DNA of 55,160 bases from Mycoplasmatota bacterium (GCA_027859085.1 JAQIBJ010000005.1:1-55160); one strand, 5' to 3'. Shown: positions 17,317 to 26,590, counted from the first letter of the stretch. The notes: generated from the sequence alone by a model not told the origin. Numbers and translations are program-made.

Positions 17317-18750
17317 CTATATCCTCACAATCCTTGTTTTTAACTGTTTCATTTCTATTTTATATACTATATATGATAATATTCCTGTAACAAAATCAGC
17401 AACAACAAAAGTCCACCATATACCATCTATTCCCATGTAATGCGTCAATAAATATGCAAAAGGAATAAACAATATGAATCTTCTAGAAAGCGCAACTATA
17501 AACGCTCTTAAAGGATAACCCATAGCTTGATACCCACTTGATAAAATCACTTGATAGGTAATGAATGAAAAACCTAAGGCGACAATTCTAAAAGCTGATG
17601 AACCTAGATTAATAAATTGTTCAATATTTTCAGCTTCATCACCTTTTGTAAATATTGAGAATAACGCTGGTGAAAAGAACATAATCATGATTAGGGCAAA
17701 TGTAAAGTAAGCCAATAACAATTTGGACGCAAAGGACATAACTTCATGAACTCTACCAAATTTCTTAGCACCAAAATTATATCCAATAATCGGCACCATT
17801 CCTTGAACTAAACCAAATCCCGGCATTAAAGCAAACCTAAGCAATCGATTAATGACACCATAAATGGATTGATACATCGTGGCAATATCTTCTGTTGTCA
17901 TCGTGGCAATATCTACTGTTGATGCATAATTTTTAATGAGATTATTCACAACAATAATCATAACACTACCCATTGCAATTCTAGCGAATGATGGCAAACC
18001 AACCAATAACATTTCTTTTGCAGCTTTTAAATCAATTTTATATATATGTTTTAAATCAATAGCCAAACTTGATTTTTTAGATAATGCTTGTGCAAAAATA
18101 TAGATGAAAGCTGATGTTTTTGCGATCGCAGTTGCATAAGCAGCGCCTTGAACACCAAGGCCCAATCCCCAATCAAAAATAAAAATAGGGTCTAAAGCAA
18201 TATTAAATCCAGCACCAATCACCAAGGACCACATGGCAATTCTAACGCGACCTTCAGCACGTGTAAGATTATTCATCATGACGCCTAAAGAAAACGGAAT
18301 TAAGGCAATTAATATGATTAAGATATAGTCTCTAGCGTAATCGATATTCCCCTCTGTTGCACCAAAAAAAATCAATAAATCTTCTAGAAAAATATATGTA
18401 ATTAAACTCACAGTCAGTGTTAACAACACATTTAAAACAATCGCTGTATTAACAGCTTTCTTCATAGTTTCTAAATCACGTCTACCAAACGCTCTTGAAA
18501 ATACAGAGGCAGACCCAACACCAAGCATTAAACCAATAGCTAAAATAATCAACTGTACTGGATAAGCAATGGTTAAAGCACCAATTGCATCTGTGCCTAC
18601 AGCCATTGAAACGAAAAGCGTATCAACCAAATTATAGAGCGCATTGACGATCATCGCCAATATTGAAGGTATTGCTAATGTAATCAGAAGTTTTTTGATG
18701 CTCATATGCCTTAACATTTCGTCATTTTTTTTGTTTAAGGTTTGATCCAT
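17317..18750 (-). CDS. MATE-family multidrug/cation efflux transporter
   Basis: Twelve-helix antiporter of the DinF/MepA-like branch, 477 residues. Seen: N-terminal ALYNLVDTLFVS, LMLGVGSASVFSRAFGRRD and the matching second-half features (GLVQGMVPIIGYNFGAKK). Substrate unknown; co-transcription with a flavin oxidoreductase hints at disposal of electrophiles or xenobiotics (inference). Confidence 0.92.
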   Translation of the reverse strand: MDQTLNKKNDEMLRHMSIKKLLITLAIPSILAMIVNALYNLVDTLFVSMAVGTDAIGALTIAYPVQLIILAIGLMLGVGSASVFSRAFGRRDLETMKKAVNTAIVLNVLLTLTVSLITYIFLEDLLIFFGATEGNIDYARDYILIILIALIPFSLGVMMNNLTRAEGRVRIAMWSLVIGAGFNIALDPIFIFDWGLGLGVQGAAYATAIAKTSAFIYIFAQALSKKSSLAIDLKHIYKIDLKAAKEMLLVGLPSFARIAMGSVMIIVVNNLIKNYASTVDIATMTTEDIATMYQSIYGVINRLLRFALMPGFGLVQGMVPIIGYNFGAKKFGRVHEVMSFASKLLLAYFTFALIMIMFFSPALFSIFTKGDEAENIEQFINLGSSAFRIVALGFSFITYQVILSSGYQAMGYPLRAFIVALSRRFILFIPFAYLLTHYMGIDGIWWTFVVADFVTGILSYIVYKIEMKQLKTRIVRI

Positions 18751-18782
18751 ATTTTCACCTCAGTTCTTTTGTCCATATATTT

Positions 18783-18810
18783 ATTATACATAGATTAATA
18801 AATTATGCAA
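18783..18810 (-). promoter_or_regulatory. Promoter of the MATE/oxidoreductase operon
   Basis: Minus-strand TTGCAT (18805-18810) and TATAAT (18783-18788) with a 16-base spacer. Confidence 0.65.
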
Positions 18811-18878
18811 AAAATCAAATTACTTGTGTAAATATGATAATTGATATGTTAAAATAAAAAAACAAGGGGGATGTGTTT

Positions 18879-19796
18879 ATGATTAAAGCAATTCAAGTTA
18901 AAAACCTTGTTAAATCCTATGGTGATTTAACAGCTGTAAAAAATATTTCTTTTGATGTTGAAAAAGATTCGTTTTTTGCATTTTTAGGACCTAATGGTGC
19001 TGGAAAAACAACAACCATTAAAATCATTTCTACTTTATTAGAAAAAAATGAAGGCGACATTAAAATTTTCGGCCTAAAATTAGACAAAGATAATCAACAA
19101 ATTAGAAAAGAAATAGGTGTCGTATTTCAAAATAATATGTTAGATGATCTATTAACTGTCCGAGAAAATTTATTGATAAGAGCCTCTTTTTATGGCTATA
19201 ATAAAGACAGGTTTGAAGAAAGATTGTTAGAAATTAATGATTATATTCATTTTAATGATTTTTTGGATCAGCGATATAGTAATTTATCTGGAGGGCAAAG
19301 AAGAAAAGCTGATATTGCAAGAGCATTGTTACATTGGCCTTCACTTCTTATTTTAGATGAACCAACAACTGGTTTAGATCCGAAAAGTCGTAAAGATATT
19401 TGGAATTTAATCAATAAATTAAGAGATGAAAAAAATATGACCATATTTTTAACAACTCATTATATGGAAGAAGTAAAAGATGCGAATAAAGTGGTTATTA
19501 TTGATCAAGGTGAAATAATTGCGACTGGTTCTTCTGAAGATTTAAGACTTAAATACTCAAATGATCGTTTAAAAATGATTCCTAAAAATTCTTTGTTTGA
19601 GGTTTTAGACAAAAACAATCAAGCATATGAAATCATTAACGGTTTGGCTGTGATTATTTTGGAAAACTGTTTTAATGGTATTGATTTAGTTAATAAATAC
19701 AAAAACCATATTAAGGATTTTGAAATTATTCGTGGTGATATGGATGATGTGTTTGTAAACATTACTGGCAGAAAGTTAGGTGGATCTAATGAATAG
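18879..19796 (+). CDS. ABC-2 type exporter, ATP-binding subunit
   Basis: Walker A GPNGAGKTT, Q-loop FQNN, signature LSGGQRRK, Walker B LLILDEPTTGLD and H-loop TTHYMEE are all intact. This is the DrrA/CcmA-like class with a C-terminal extension of about 85 residues. The SD AAGGGGG lies eight bases before ATG 18879; a GTG at 18873 is too close to it. Overlaps the permease gene by eight bases. Exports an unknown substrate. Confidence 0.93.
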   Translation: MIKAIQVKNLVKSYGDLTAVKNISFDVEKDSFFAFLGPNGAGKTTTIKIISTLLEKNEGDIKIFGLKLDKDNQQIRKEIGVVFQNNMLDDLLTVRENLLIRASFYGYNKDRFEERLLEINDYIHFNDFLDQRYSNLSGGQRRKADIARALLHWPSLLILDEPTTGLDPKSRKDIWNLINKLRDEKNMTIFLTTHYMEEVKDANKVVIIDQGEIIATGSSEDLRLKYSNDRLKMIPKNSLFEVLDKNNQAYEIINGLAVIILENCFNGIDLVNKYKNHIKDFEIIRGDMDDVFVNITGRKLGGSNE

Positions 19797-20667
19797 TGTA
19801 TTGTATTCTTTAGTCATTAGAAATTTAAAGAAGTTTTTAAGAGATCGCGCTTCAGTTTTCTTTAGTTTCCTATCTGTTATTATCATCTTATTGTTATATA
19901 TATTATTTTTAGGAAAAATGCAAATAGACAGTGTCACAAATGAAATGGGTGACATTGATGGTATTGGATGGTTAGTCAGTTCATGGATTATGTCTGGTAT
20001 CTTAATGGTCTCAACAGTGACTGTTCCATTAGGAGCCATTGGTGGATTAATTGATGACCGCCATAATAATGTTTTAGATGATTTTTATGTCTCACCTGTT
20101 TCGCGCCATACAATAGCCTTATCATACCTTATTAGTGCTTGGGTTATTGCGTTTATACTCGTTTGTGTTAACCTTGTCATTGGACAAATTTATGTTTTAT
20201 CTCAAGGTGGCGAATTACTAAGTCTCTTTACATTAGTTAAAATATTTGGATTGGTTATATTTTCAATCATGACATTTACATCTTTTTTCTTTTATTTAGC
20301 AACTGTTATCAAGACGAGAAATGCATTTGGTACACTTTCAACAATCGTTGGTACTTTTATTGGTTTCTTAGGCGGTATTTATATACCTATTGGTGTTCTA
20401 AGCAAAAACGTTCAAAATGTAATGAACGTATTACCAACCGCACACGCAGTCACAATCATAAGAAGTGTCTATATGAAGGGCGCAGTTCAAGAAGTCTTTG
20501 GAAACACATCATCACAGATTTATAATGAATACGCAAGAAGTTTTGGGCTTAAAATTGTCATTGGTAACTTCGAAATGCAAAACTGGCATATGCTACTTTC
20601 TATGGCCGTTTTCATGCTTATTTTTTACGTTTTAAGTATTTTAAAGCTCTCTAAATCCAAACTCTAG
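19789..20667 (+). CDS. ABC-2 type exporter, permease subunit
   Basis: Membrane subunit with about six transmembrane helices and the ABC-2 fold: N-terminal helix after RNLKKFLRDRASVFF, a central LGAIGGLIDDRHNNVLDDFYVSP coupling region, and the family GGIYIPIGVLS near residue 200. ATG 19789 has SD TTAGGTGG six bases upstream and lies within the end of the ATPase gene. Pairs with the ATPase as the half-transporters of one exporter. Confidence 0.92.
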   Translation: MNSVLYSLVIRNLKKFLRDRASVFFSFLSVIIILLLYILFLGKMQIDSVTNEMGDIDGIGWLVSSWIMSGILMVSTVTVPLGAIGGLIDDRHNNVLDDFYVSPVSRHTIALSYLISAWVIAFILVCVNLVIGQIYVLSQGGELLSLFTLVKIFGLVIFSIMTFTSFFFYLATVIKTRNAFGTLSTIVGTFIGFLGGIYIPIGVLSKNVQNVMNVLPTAHAVTIIRSVYMKGAVQEVFGNTSSQIYNEYARSFGLKIVIGNFEMQNWHMLLSMAVFMLIFYVLSILKLSKSKL

Positions 20668-20675
20668 ATATAAAA

Positions 20676-20711
20676 ATAAGCAGCCAATCTAATTGGTTGC
20701 TTATATTTTTT
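20676..20711. terminator. Bidirectional terminator between convergent genes
   Basis: ATAAGCAGCCAAT-CTA-ATTGGTTGCTTAT forms a 13-bp stem (one G-T pair), followed by ATTTTTTT on the plus strand and by TTTTTA on the minus strand. It contains the stop codon of mhqD. Confidence 0.9.
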
Positions 20712-21309
20712 TGCAAAATTTCTTTATATCTTGTATTTCTTTATCACTTAAATTATGCCCATACTTATATACATTAAATATCACATCTGCGTTTTTATCT
20801 TTAAGTAAACCATAAAGTTCCTTTGCTTCTTTCATCGGCACAATTGGATCGTTCTCACCCGCTGAAATAAAGATTTTATTATTAGTTTGATCAACAATAT
20901 CAAAATCTTTAATAGGAACCATTGGGTGCAATAATATATGTGCTTTATAAAATTGACCAAAATGATAAATCAATGAAGCAATGATATTTGCCCCATTAGA
21001 ATATCCTAATAAAACCATTTCTTCTGTCTTTAATGTATTGACCTTAGCGAATGCCTGTAAAAATTTATGTAGATACTTAGTCTCTTCAACCAAATTTTCT
21101 GTATCAAAGACACCTGGTTGTAATCGTTTAAAGAATCGATTCATACCATTTTCATTGATGCGGCCTCTTAGGCCTAATAAATTAACTAATTTATCTATAT
21201 TCTCACCAAGAAACATTAAATCATTTTCATCGCCACCAGTCCCATGCAATAAAACAAGAGTCCGTGAACTATTTTTATTGATAAAGTTATACTCTATATT
21301 CGCTTGCAC
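20701..21309 (-). CDS. mhqD: MhqD-like hydrolase of the quinone-stress operon
   Basis: Alpha/beta-hydrolase close to Bacillus MhqD: LLHGTGGDENDL oxyanion region, the LRGRINENGMNRFFKRLQPGVFD-type stretch, nucleophile Ser in GYSNGAN, HPMVP, acid Asp in ENDPIVP and His in YGHNLS. Proposed to act on products of quinone ring cleavage. No ATG fits; the SD AAGAAGG sits directly before a TTG (21318) but nine bases before GTG 21309, which is preferred. The start lies inside the end of mhqR. Confidence 0.88.
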   Translation of the reverse strand: MQANIEYNFINKNSSRTLVLLHGTGGDENDLMFLGENIDKLVNLLGLRGRINENGMNRFFKRLQPGVFDTENLVEETKYLHKFLQAFAKVNTLKTEEMVLLGYSNGANIIASLIYHFGQFYKAHILLHPMVPIKDFDIVDQTNNKIFISAGENDPIVPMKEAKELYGLLKDKNADVIFNVYKYGHNLSDKEIQDIKKFCKKI

Positions 21310-21715
21310 GTTTACCAACCTTCTTAAGCATGATTTTAAATTGTTCCTCTTCTTCTTTGGTTAGTACTGATATAATTTCCCTCATATTTTTTTTATGTTG
21401 TTGAAATACTTCATCCATTAGATCTTGACCTTTTTTGGTTAATGCCAAAACGAAGCTTCGTTTATCTGTTGGTGATTGAGTTTTATAGATGTATTCTTTG
21501 GTAATCAATTGACTCACCACATAACTCATGCTTGAGTTTGTGATCAACACTTTTTCAAGTAATGCTTTGATTGGCATTTTACCTAAATGATAAAGTGCTT
21601 CTAATATCCCAAATTCAGTAACGTTTAAACCAAAAGTTTTTACATCTCTTTGAATGGCTTTACCAAGAGCGTCTGTTGCTCTAAACATAATGGTAATTGC
21701 TTTTAAATCATTCAT
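21287..21715 (-). CDS. mhqR: MarR-family repressor, MhqR-like
   Basis: Winged-helix regulator of 142 residues: ALYHLGKMPIKALLEKVLITNSSMSYVVSQL carries the recognition helix and SPTDKRSFVLALTKKG the wing with the DxR motif. In Bacillus MhqR represses genes for quinone and azo-compound resistance. Placed between mhqO and mhqD, it would be autoregulated by the palindrome in the operon promoter. ATG 21715 has SD AAAGGAG and overlaps the mhqO end by eight bases. Confidence 0.88.
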   Translation of the reverse strand: MNDLKAITIMFRATDALGKAIQRDVKTFGLNVTEFGILEALYHLGKMPIKALLEKVLITNSSMSYVVSQLITKEYIYKTQSPTDKRSFVLALTKKGQDLMDEVFQQHKKNMREIISVLTKEEEEQFKIMLKKVGKRASEYRV

Positions 21716-22691
21716 TGAAGTACTCCTTTTCATATTTTTTTTGTACTGTATCAATATGTCTTACATAATCTTCTATTTGTGCTCTATCACCTTTGAATTT
21801 AGGTGGTAACGCTAATGTTTCACCTAAGTTTTCATATGTTTCTTCATCTTCCATAAATCCAGGACCTTCAGTTGCAAATTCAAATAATATATTTGGATAC
21901 AACCTCGTATAAAGTGATTTGAAATAGAATCTATCCACAAGTCCTGAATGTCTTGCGCCTATTAAATTTAATCTTTTAATCCATTCATTTAAATGGTTAA
22001 TATCATTAATTCTAAATGCCATGTGATGAACAGAACCATAGCCTAATGAAGCAGATTTTAATGTCGGTTGATAATCTAGAATAATGGATGCACCATTACC
22101 ACCTAGTCCAACATTGTATAAAGAGTAATGATTCTCTTCATCTATTAAATCAAACTTTAAGTATTCGGTCAATACGTGGTTCATGCGTTTTTTACCTTTA
22201 ACCCTTAAGAATATAGGACCTAAACCGATAATTGCATATTCATTAGGAACCGGACCTTTCTTCCAAGGAACACCTGCCTCAACGCCATCAATACCTTCAT
22301 CAGAGACAATTGCATATTCTTGATCGTCAAAATCATTAAAAAATAACATTCTTATATTAAAAAAAGACTCTTCTTTAAAATTAACCTTGTTATGGTTAAA
22401 TCTTTTTATCCAGTAATCAATCGCCTCATTGGTTTTAACTCGTAAACCAATTCGGCCAATTTCATCACTCCCTTTTATTCCTTTTTGAACATCCTGAAAA
22501 TCAAAGAAAGTCATATCTGTTCCTGGACTTCCAATATCATCGGCGAAAAAGAGATGATAAGTATTGATATCGTCTTGATTCACTGTTTTTTTAACCAAGC
22601 GTAGCCCTAGAATATCTGTAAAGAATTTATATATATTTTCAGCACTGCTTGTCATAGCTGTGATATGATGTATACCGTTTAATGTTTTCAT
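21708..22691 (-). CDS. mhqO: MhqO-like ring-cleaving dioxygenase (glyoxalase/VOC fold)
   Basis: Two-domain vicinal-oxygen-chelate protein. GIHHITAMTS at the N-terminus gives the first metal His, and GSVHHMAFR opens the second half; FEFATEGPGF near the C-terminus gives the Glu ligand. It very closely resembles Bacillus MhqO, which acts on (methyl)hydroquinone-type compounds. ATG 22691 with SD AGAGG is the true start (327 residues). First gene of mhqO-mhqR-mhqD. Confidence 0.9.
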   Translation of the reverse strand: MKTLNGIHHITAMTSSAENIYKFFTDILGLRLVKKTVNQDDINTYHLFFADDIGSPGTDMTFFDFQDVQKGIKGSDEIGRIGLRVKTNEAIDYWIKRFNHNKVNFKEESFFNIRMLFFNDFDDQEYAIVSDEGIDGVEAGVPWKKGPVPNEYAIIGLGPIFLRVKGKKRMNHVLTEYLKFDLIDEENHYSLYNVGLGGNGASIILDYQPTLKSASLGYGSVHHMAFRINDINHLNEWIKRLNLIGARHSGLVDRFYFKSLYTRLYPNILFEFATEGPGFMEDEETYENLGETLALPPKFKGDRAQIEDYVRHIDTVQKKYEKEYFNE

Positions 22692-22710
22692 AAGCAACCT
22701 CTGTACACTT

Positions 22711-22739
22711 ATTATATTTCGAATTCGAAATATAATCAA
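22711..22739 (-). promoter_or_regulatory. mhq promoter with embedded MhqR-type operator (26-bp perfect palindrome)
   Basis: Minus-strand -35 TTGATT (22734-22739) and -10 TATAAT (22711-22716) are exactly 17 bases apart. The whole interval 22711-22736 is a perfect palindrome centred on CGAA|TTCG. The core TTTCGAATTCGAAA resembles the published Bacillus MhqR box (ATCTCGAATTCGAGAT type). Repressor binding would block both promoter elements. Start expected near 22704, leader about 13 bases. Confidence 0.88.
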
Positions 22740-22750
22740 GTGTATTGCTT

Positions 22751-22779
22751 AAAAAAAATTAGAGATCCGCGATCTCTAA
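22751..22779 (-). terminator. Terminator of the cupin gene
   Basis: TTAGAGATC-GCG-GATCTCTAA stem (9 bp) followed on the minus strand by eight T. The stem contains the TAG stop codon of the cupin gene. Confidence 0.88.
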
Positions 22780-23123
22780 CGATGTCCTTCTTTAGGAACA
22801 ATGCAAATAAACTTAAAGACATTGTTACCAGTGTTTTTATATTGATGTAATGCATCACTTGGAACATATGCGTAACTACCAGTTTGTACAGGATGGTCTT
22901 TACCATCTATCATGATAGAACCTTCACCTTCAATAATAAAATTTATATGTGGCCAAGGATGATTGTGTCTTGGTGTAAATCCGTCTTTTTTGACTTCGAC
23001 TACACGCATAACATAGTCTTCCCATCCTTCTTTTTCAGAAACCAATACTTTCATATAAGCATCTTTTGCACTTTCATGATTCACTTTTTTTGCTTCTAAA
23101 TTTTTTATATTATCAACAATCAT
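22776..23123 (-). CDS. Small cupin-domain protein
   Basis: Single cupin barrel of 115 residues. Motif 1 RHNHPWPHINFIIEGEG provides His ligands and Glu; motif 2 YVPSDALHQYKN provides the third His. Such small cupins bind a divalent metal and can be dioxygenases, isomerases or sensors; the substrate is not predictable. It lies upstream of the mhq operon on the same strand but is separated by a terminator. Confidence 0.85.
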   Translation of the reverse strand: MIVDNIKNLEAKKVNHESAKDAYMKVLVSEKEGWEDYVMRVVEVKKDGFTPRHNHPWPHINFIIEGEGSIMIDGKDHPVQTGSYAYVPSDALHQYKNTGNNVFKFICIVPKEGHR

Positions 23124-23202
23124 TTGAATACCTCTTTTCTAGTACTTAATTATATTATATCTTTAGGTAGACTATAAACCAATTAATTTGTCTTAATAAA
23201 AA

Positions 23203-23604
23203 CTAAAATAATCTAAAAAACATATTTAATCCCATAGGAATTAAAAACGCTAAAAAATTTATTCCAATGGCCATAATAGCAAAAATAATACCTATTTGTG
23301 AATAGTAATCTCGTCTTCTTTCTTTGAAAGACGTTAGAATTGCAGCAAATGCAAATATAACACTCAAAACAGGGGTGAAAAATGCAGAGAAAAAGTTTAG
23401 GATAGCAAAAAATAATGCAGCAGAACCAAAGATTGATGACATACCATGTCTCGCAGCCCCATACTTTGTTTTACGTTTTATCTTTTGTTTCTCATATGTC
23501 GCTCGACTCTCATATGTTGAAGATTTTTTGACTTGATTACCACATTGACTACAAAACTTATCATATACATCTATTTCAGTACCACAATTATTACAATATT
23601 CCAT
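23203..23604 (-). CDS. Zinc-ribbon membrane protein
   Basis: N-terminal zinc ribbon (CNNCGTEID...CSQCGNQ, four Cys in residues 4-25), a basic linker, then two hydrophobic segments of about 25 residues each. This layout is typical of small DUF4190/zinc-ribbon membrane proteins of unknown role. ATG 23604 has SD GAGGG seven bases upstream, while an in-frame ATG at 23628 has none. Confidence 0.78.
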   Translation of the reverse strand: MEYCNNCGTEIDVYDKFCSQCGNQVKKSSTYESRATYEKQKIKRKTKYGAARHGMSSIFGSAALFFAILNFFSAFFTPVLSVIFAFAAILTSFKERRRDYYSQIGIIFAIMAIGINFLAFLIPMGLNMFFRLF

Positions 23605-23729
23605 TGTTAATCCCTCACTTCTATTCATCAGTTATTAAAATTATAACATAGTGTATTTAGTAAAAAAACTTGATTTATTAATTTATTCATAAATATATGA
23701 TAAAATAGACAATATAAAGAGGGTGAAAA

Positions 23730-25037
23730 ATGAAGAAAATATTTCTTTTTTTAAACAGTAGGTACTATATTAAATTTATTTTTTATATGATGGTTTTTTC
23801 ATTATTATCAATTGGTTTATTTTACATTGATAAAGCTATTCAAGGAACACAATACAACTTAGCACTCTCATTTTCACAAAACTTCTTAAAAGATTTTCTG
23901 ATTATGATGATTGCAGGTATCATCACTATGGTGACCATTACTTTTTCAACCATTATGGTTGTATTGACTTTATATAGTGGCCAATTTTCTCCCAGAACTT
24001 TAAAAGACTTCTTACAAAGAAAAGTTCCATTAAATATATTAGGTTACTTTATTGGTGTCAGTGTTTATGCATTAATCAGTTTAATTATTACTGAGAATAA
24101 TAATACTTTAATCTATTCTAATCTTACACTATTTGCCTTAGCCCTTATTATTATTAGCATGATTTTGTTTGCATATTATATCCACTATGTTTCTAAATCA
24201 GTTCAAGTGAATGTCTATATTGATAAAATGGTTAAAGAAGCTGTAGAAGCCATTGAAAAAAGACAAGAAACTATTAAAGAAGATCCTCTGATTCAATTAG
24301 AAAGAAATGAAGAAGATGAAGACAAGGAGTTTAATTTAGAATATATAACCACACAAACTGGTTATCTAACCGATATAAATAAAAAGAAATTATTGTCTTA
24401 CTTAATGAAACATAAATTATCTGTTTCAGTTAATATTCCGTTTAATGAACATGTTTACGAAGATGATGTGCTTTTTAAATACAATAACAATGATAAGACT
24501 TTTGATTTCGATGAAGATATCATTGCTGAAAGTTTTGTAATAAGTGATGAAACAGTAATGTTAAATGAATATTCGGAAAAAACGATGAAATTAGTAGAGA
24601 TTGCTGTCAGGGCATTATCTCCAGGGACGAATGATCCATTTACTGCCGTCACTTGTATTGATCAACTTGGTTTTGTTTTTATGAAACTTTCTGATACATA
24701 TTACAGTTTGCATTATCATGATGAAGAAGGGAAAGAAAGATTAACCATTAAAACCTTAAACTATGATGATTTACTCTACGATCACTTCTATCAGATTTAT
24801 CTTTATGGTAAAAATGATTTAACTATCATTTCTAGTATGTTAAAAGCGTTTGCTAGAATTGCAAGTGATAGCAACCATGATATGAAAGCATCTTTATGGG
24901 CATTCGCTGAATACATTTTAAAAGATATGAGAATTAAAGATCTTGATCCATTCGATTTTAGAGAAATTCATGTGCCATTAAGAGACTTATCGATTCGATG
25001 CAACCAATATTCAGAGTTTAAATCAATGTTAGAGTAA
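23730..25037 (+). CDS. DUF2254 family membrane protein
   Basis: Four membrane helices in the first 155 residues, with the family hallmark FSTIMVVLTLYSGQFSPRTLKDFL, followed by a soluble domain of about 280 residues with the second hallmark ALSPGTNDPFTA. The function of DUF2254 proteins is not established. SD AGAGGG precedes ATG. Monocistronic. Confidence 0.92.
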   Translation: MKKIFLFLNSRYYIKFIFYMMVFSLLSIGLFYIDKAIQGTQYNLALSFSQNFLKDFLIMMIAGIITMVTITFSTIMVVLTLYSGQFSPRTLKDFLQRKVPLNILGYFIGVSVYALISLIITENNNTLIYSNLTLFALALIIISMILFAYYIHYVSKSVQVNVYIDKMVKEAVEAIEKRQETIKEDPLIQLERNEEDEDKEFNLEYITTQTGYLTDINKKKLLSYLMKHKLSVSVNIPFNEHVYEDDVLFKYNNNDKTFDFDEDIIAESFVISDETVMLNEYSEKTMKLVEIAVRALSPGTNDPFTAVTCIDQLGFVFMKLSDTYYSLHYHDEEGKERLTIKTLNYDDLLYDHFYQIYLYGKNDLTIISSMLKAFARIASDSNHDMKASLWAFAEYILKDMRIKDLDPFDFREIHVPLRDLSIRCNQYSEFKSMLE

Positions 25038-25058
25038 GAGAAATCTTACTCTTTTTTT
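25031..25058 (+). terminator. Terminator of the DUF2254 gene
   Basis: AGAGTAAGA-GAAA-TCTTACTCT (9-bp stem, GNRA-type loop) plus T-run. The TAA stop is inside the stem. Confidence 0.9.
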
Positions 25059-25062
25059 CATT

Positions 25063-25092
25063 AAAAAATTATCAACAATTTTAGTTGATAAT
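25063..25092 (-). terminator. Terminator of mutY operon
   Basis: ATTATCAAC-TAAAATT-GTTGATAAT hairpin followed by TTTTT on the minus strand; the mutY stop codon is in the loop. Confidence 0.82.
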
Positions 25093-26061
25093 CTTTTTAT
25101 GTGCAGTTGCCATTGGATAATCTTTAATTAATTCTTTATTGATTTTTAGCCAAACAGTTAATGGTTCAGACTTAAGTTTAATTCTTTCAACCTTCATTTC
25201 CCATATAAGGTGTGTAAAAACATGTTTATAAGTTCCTTTATCTTCAATGACTTCATAATCAAATGGAATCATTTCATTTTCTTCGAATTGCGGAAACTCA
25301 TACATGCCCCCCAATAATCTTTCGGTTCTTTTTCTTAAATATAGACTGTTGTCATCTTCTATTAAAAATACGTGATATTTGATAGTTTTTTTATTCTTCT
25401 TCTTTGAAAAATAAGGCAATTCGTTTTGTTTGTTTAAAATATATGCTTTACAAGTTCCATGAATTGGACAATCTTCACAAGCAGGATTAACTGGCCTACA
25501 TACTAAAGCACCTAGTTCCATAATTGCTTGTGTATATATTTTTGGTATTGCAGCATCAATCAATTGTTGGTTGATTAATTTAATTTGTTTTTTGTTTTTT
25601 TCAATCCTCATATCATCTTTAATATCATAAGTTCTAGCAATCACTCGAATAACATTTCCATCTGTGGCAGCGAATGGTTTATTGTAAGCAATAGACATAA
25701 TCGCTCCCGCCGTATATTCGCCGATACCAGCGAGTTTCCTTATTTCCTGATAAGTACTAGGAAACTCATCTTTATACTCGCTATGGACTGTTTTTGCTGC
25801 TTTTAACATGTTTTTAAACCGTCTATAATAACCTAAGCCTTGGATAACAGAAAATAGGGTATCTTCATCTGTTTGAGACAACGATTTAATCGTTGGATAT
25901 TTTTTTATGAATTTATTGAAATATGGAATTACTGTTTCGACTTGAGTCTGTTGCAACATGATTTCAGACACCCATATAAAATATGGGTTTTTATTTTCAC
26001 GAAATGGTAAATCTCTTTTATTCTTTTCATACCATATCTCTAATTGATTTACATTTATCAT
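25081..26061 (-). CDS. mutY: A/G-specific adenine DNA glycosylase
   Basis: Removes adenine mispaired with 8-oxoguanine. Visible: catalytic Glu33 in SEIMLQQTQVE, helix-hairpin-helix LAGIGEYTAGAI (109-121), catalytic Asp134 in ATDGNV, and the 4Fe-4S ligands Cys188, Cys195, Cys198, Cys204 (CX6CX2CX5C). The C-terminal NUDIX-like 8-oxoG recognition domain is shortened; total 326 residues. Thirty bases downstream of the hypoxanthine-DNA glycosylase gene, forming a base-excision-repair pair. Confidence 0.96.
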   Translation of the reverse strand: MINVNQLEIWYEKNKRDLPFRENKNPYFIWVSEIMLQQTQVETVIPYFNKFIKKYPTIKSLSQTDEDTLFSVIQGLGYYRRFKNMLKAAKTVHSEYKDEFPSTYQEIRKLAGIGEYTAGAIMSIAYNKPFAATDGNVIRVIARTYDIKDDMRIEKNKKQIKLINQQLIDAAIPKIYTQAIMELGALVCRPVNPACEDCPIHGTCKAYILNKQNELPYFSKKKNKKTIKYHVFLIEDDNSLYLRKRTERLLGGMYEFPQFEENEMIPFDYEVIEDKGTYKHVFTHLIWEMKVERIKLKSEPLTVWLKINKELIKDYPMATAHKKIIN

Positions 26062-26091
26062 TCAATCACCTAATATTTATCCTTCTCTCTC

Positions 26092-26577
26092 TCACTTAAT
26101 TTTCTTCCAAACTCCCAATAAATCAACTAATGAATATCTTGCATTAGCTGGCGACGTTGAGGGTAAATAAGTTGCAAATTTTTTCAAGTCGGCAAACTGA
26201 TCTAAAAAGATACTTTCTGCTTTTCTTCCATTTAAATAAATGGATTGAACAGAACTAGTATCAATGATATTTTGAATATCAGCAATCTGAACATCTTTAA
26301 TACTTGAATCACTAGAACCCTGTATAGTACAACTCTCAATGACATCATACAGAGCAATGTGATGTTTTTTCAATAGGTTTTTCTTTTCATCAACATTTGG
26401 TGATGTAAAGTTATCGCTATATATCTGTTCTAGTATTTTCCAAAACCTATTTTGCGGATGCATATAATAGAAATCATTATCTCTTGATTTAACTGAGGGA
26501 AAACTACCTAAAATTAATACTTTAGATTCTTTATCGTATATTGGACCAAATTGATGTGTGACTCTTATCTCTTTCAT
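26092..26577 (-). CDS. Hypoxanthine/uracil DNA glycosylase (UDG family 6-like)
   Basis: Small (161 residues) UDG-superfamily enzyme expected to excise hypoxanthine from deaminated adenine. Signatures: LILGSFPSVKSR with the catalytic loop, FYYMHPQNRFWKIL, LYDVIESC...GSSDSSIK, and LPSTSPANAR near the C-terminus. Together with mutY it deals with damaged or mispaired adenine. SD TAGGAG. Confidence 0.88.
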   Translation of the reverse strand: MKEIRVTHQFGPIYDKESKVLILGSFPSVKSRDNDFYYMHPQNRFWKILEQIYSDNFTSPNVDEKKNLLKKHHIALYDVIESCTIQGSSDSSIKDVQIADIQNIIDTSSVQSIYLNGRKAESIFLDQFADLKKFATYLPSTSPANARYSLVDLLGVWKKIK

Positions 26578-26590
26578 TTATGACTCCTAT

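Noticed and set aside
21287-21754. Upstream starts for mhqR (21754), mhqO (22739) and mhqD (21318)
   Set aside because: They lack an SD with usable spacing; the mhqO variant would also run back through its own promoter. The starts at 21715, 22691 and 21309 have well-placed SDs.
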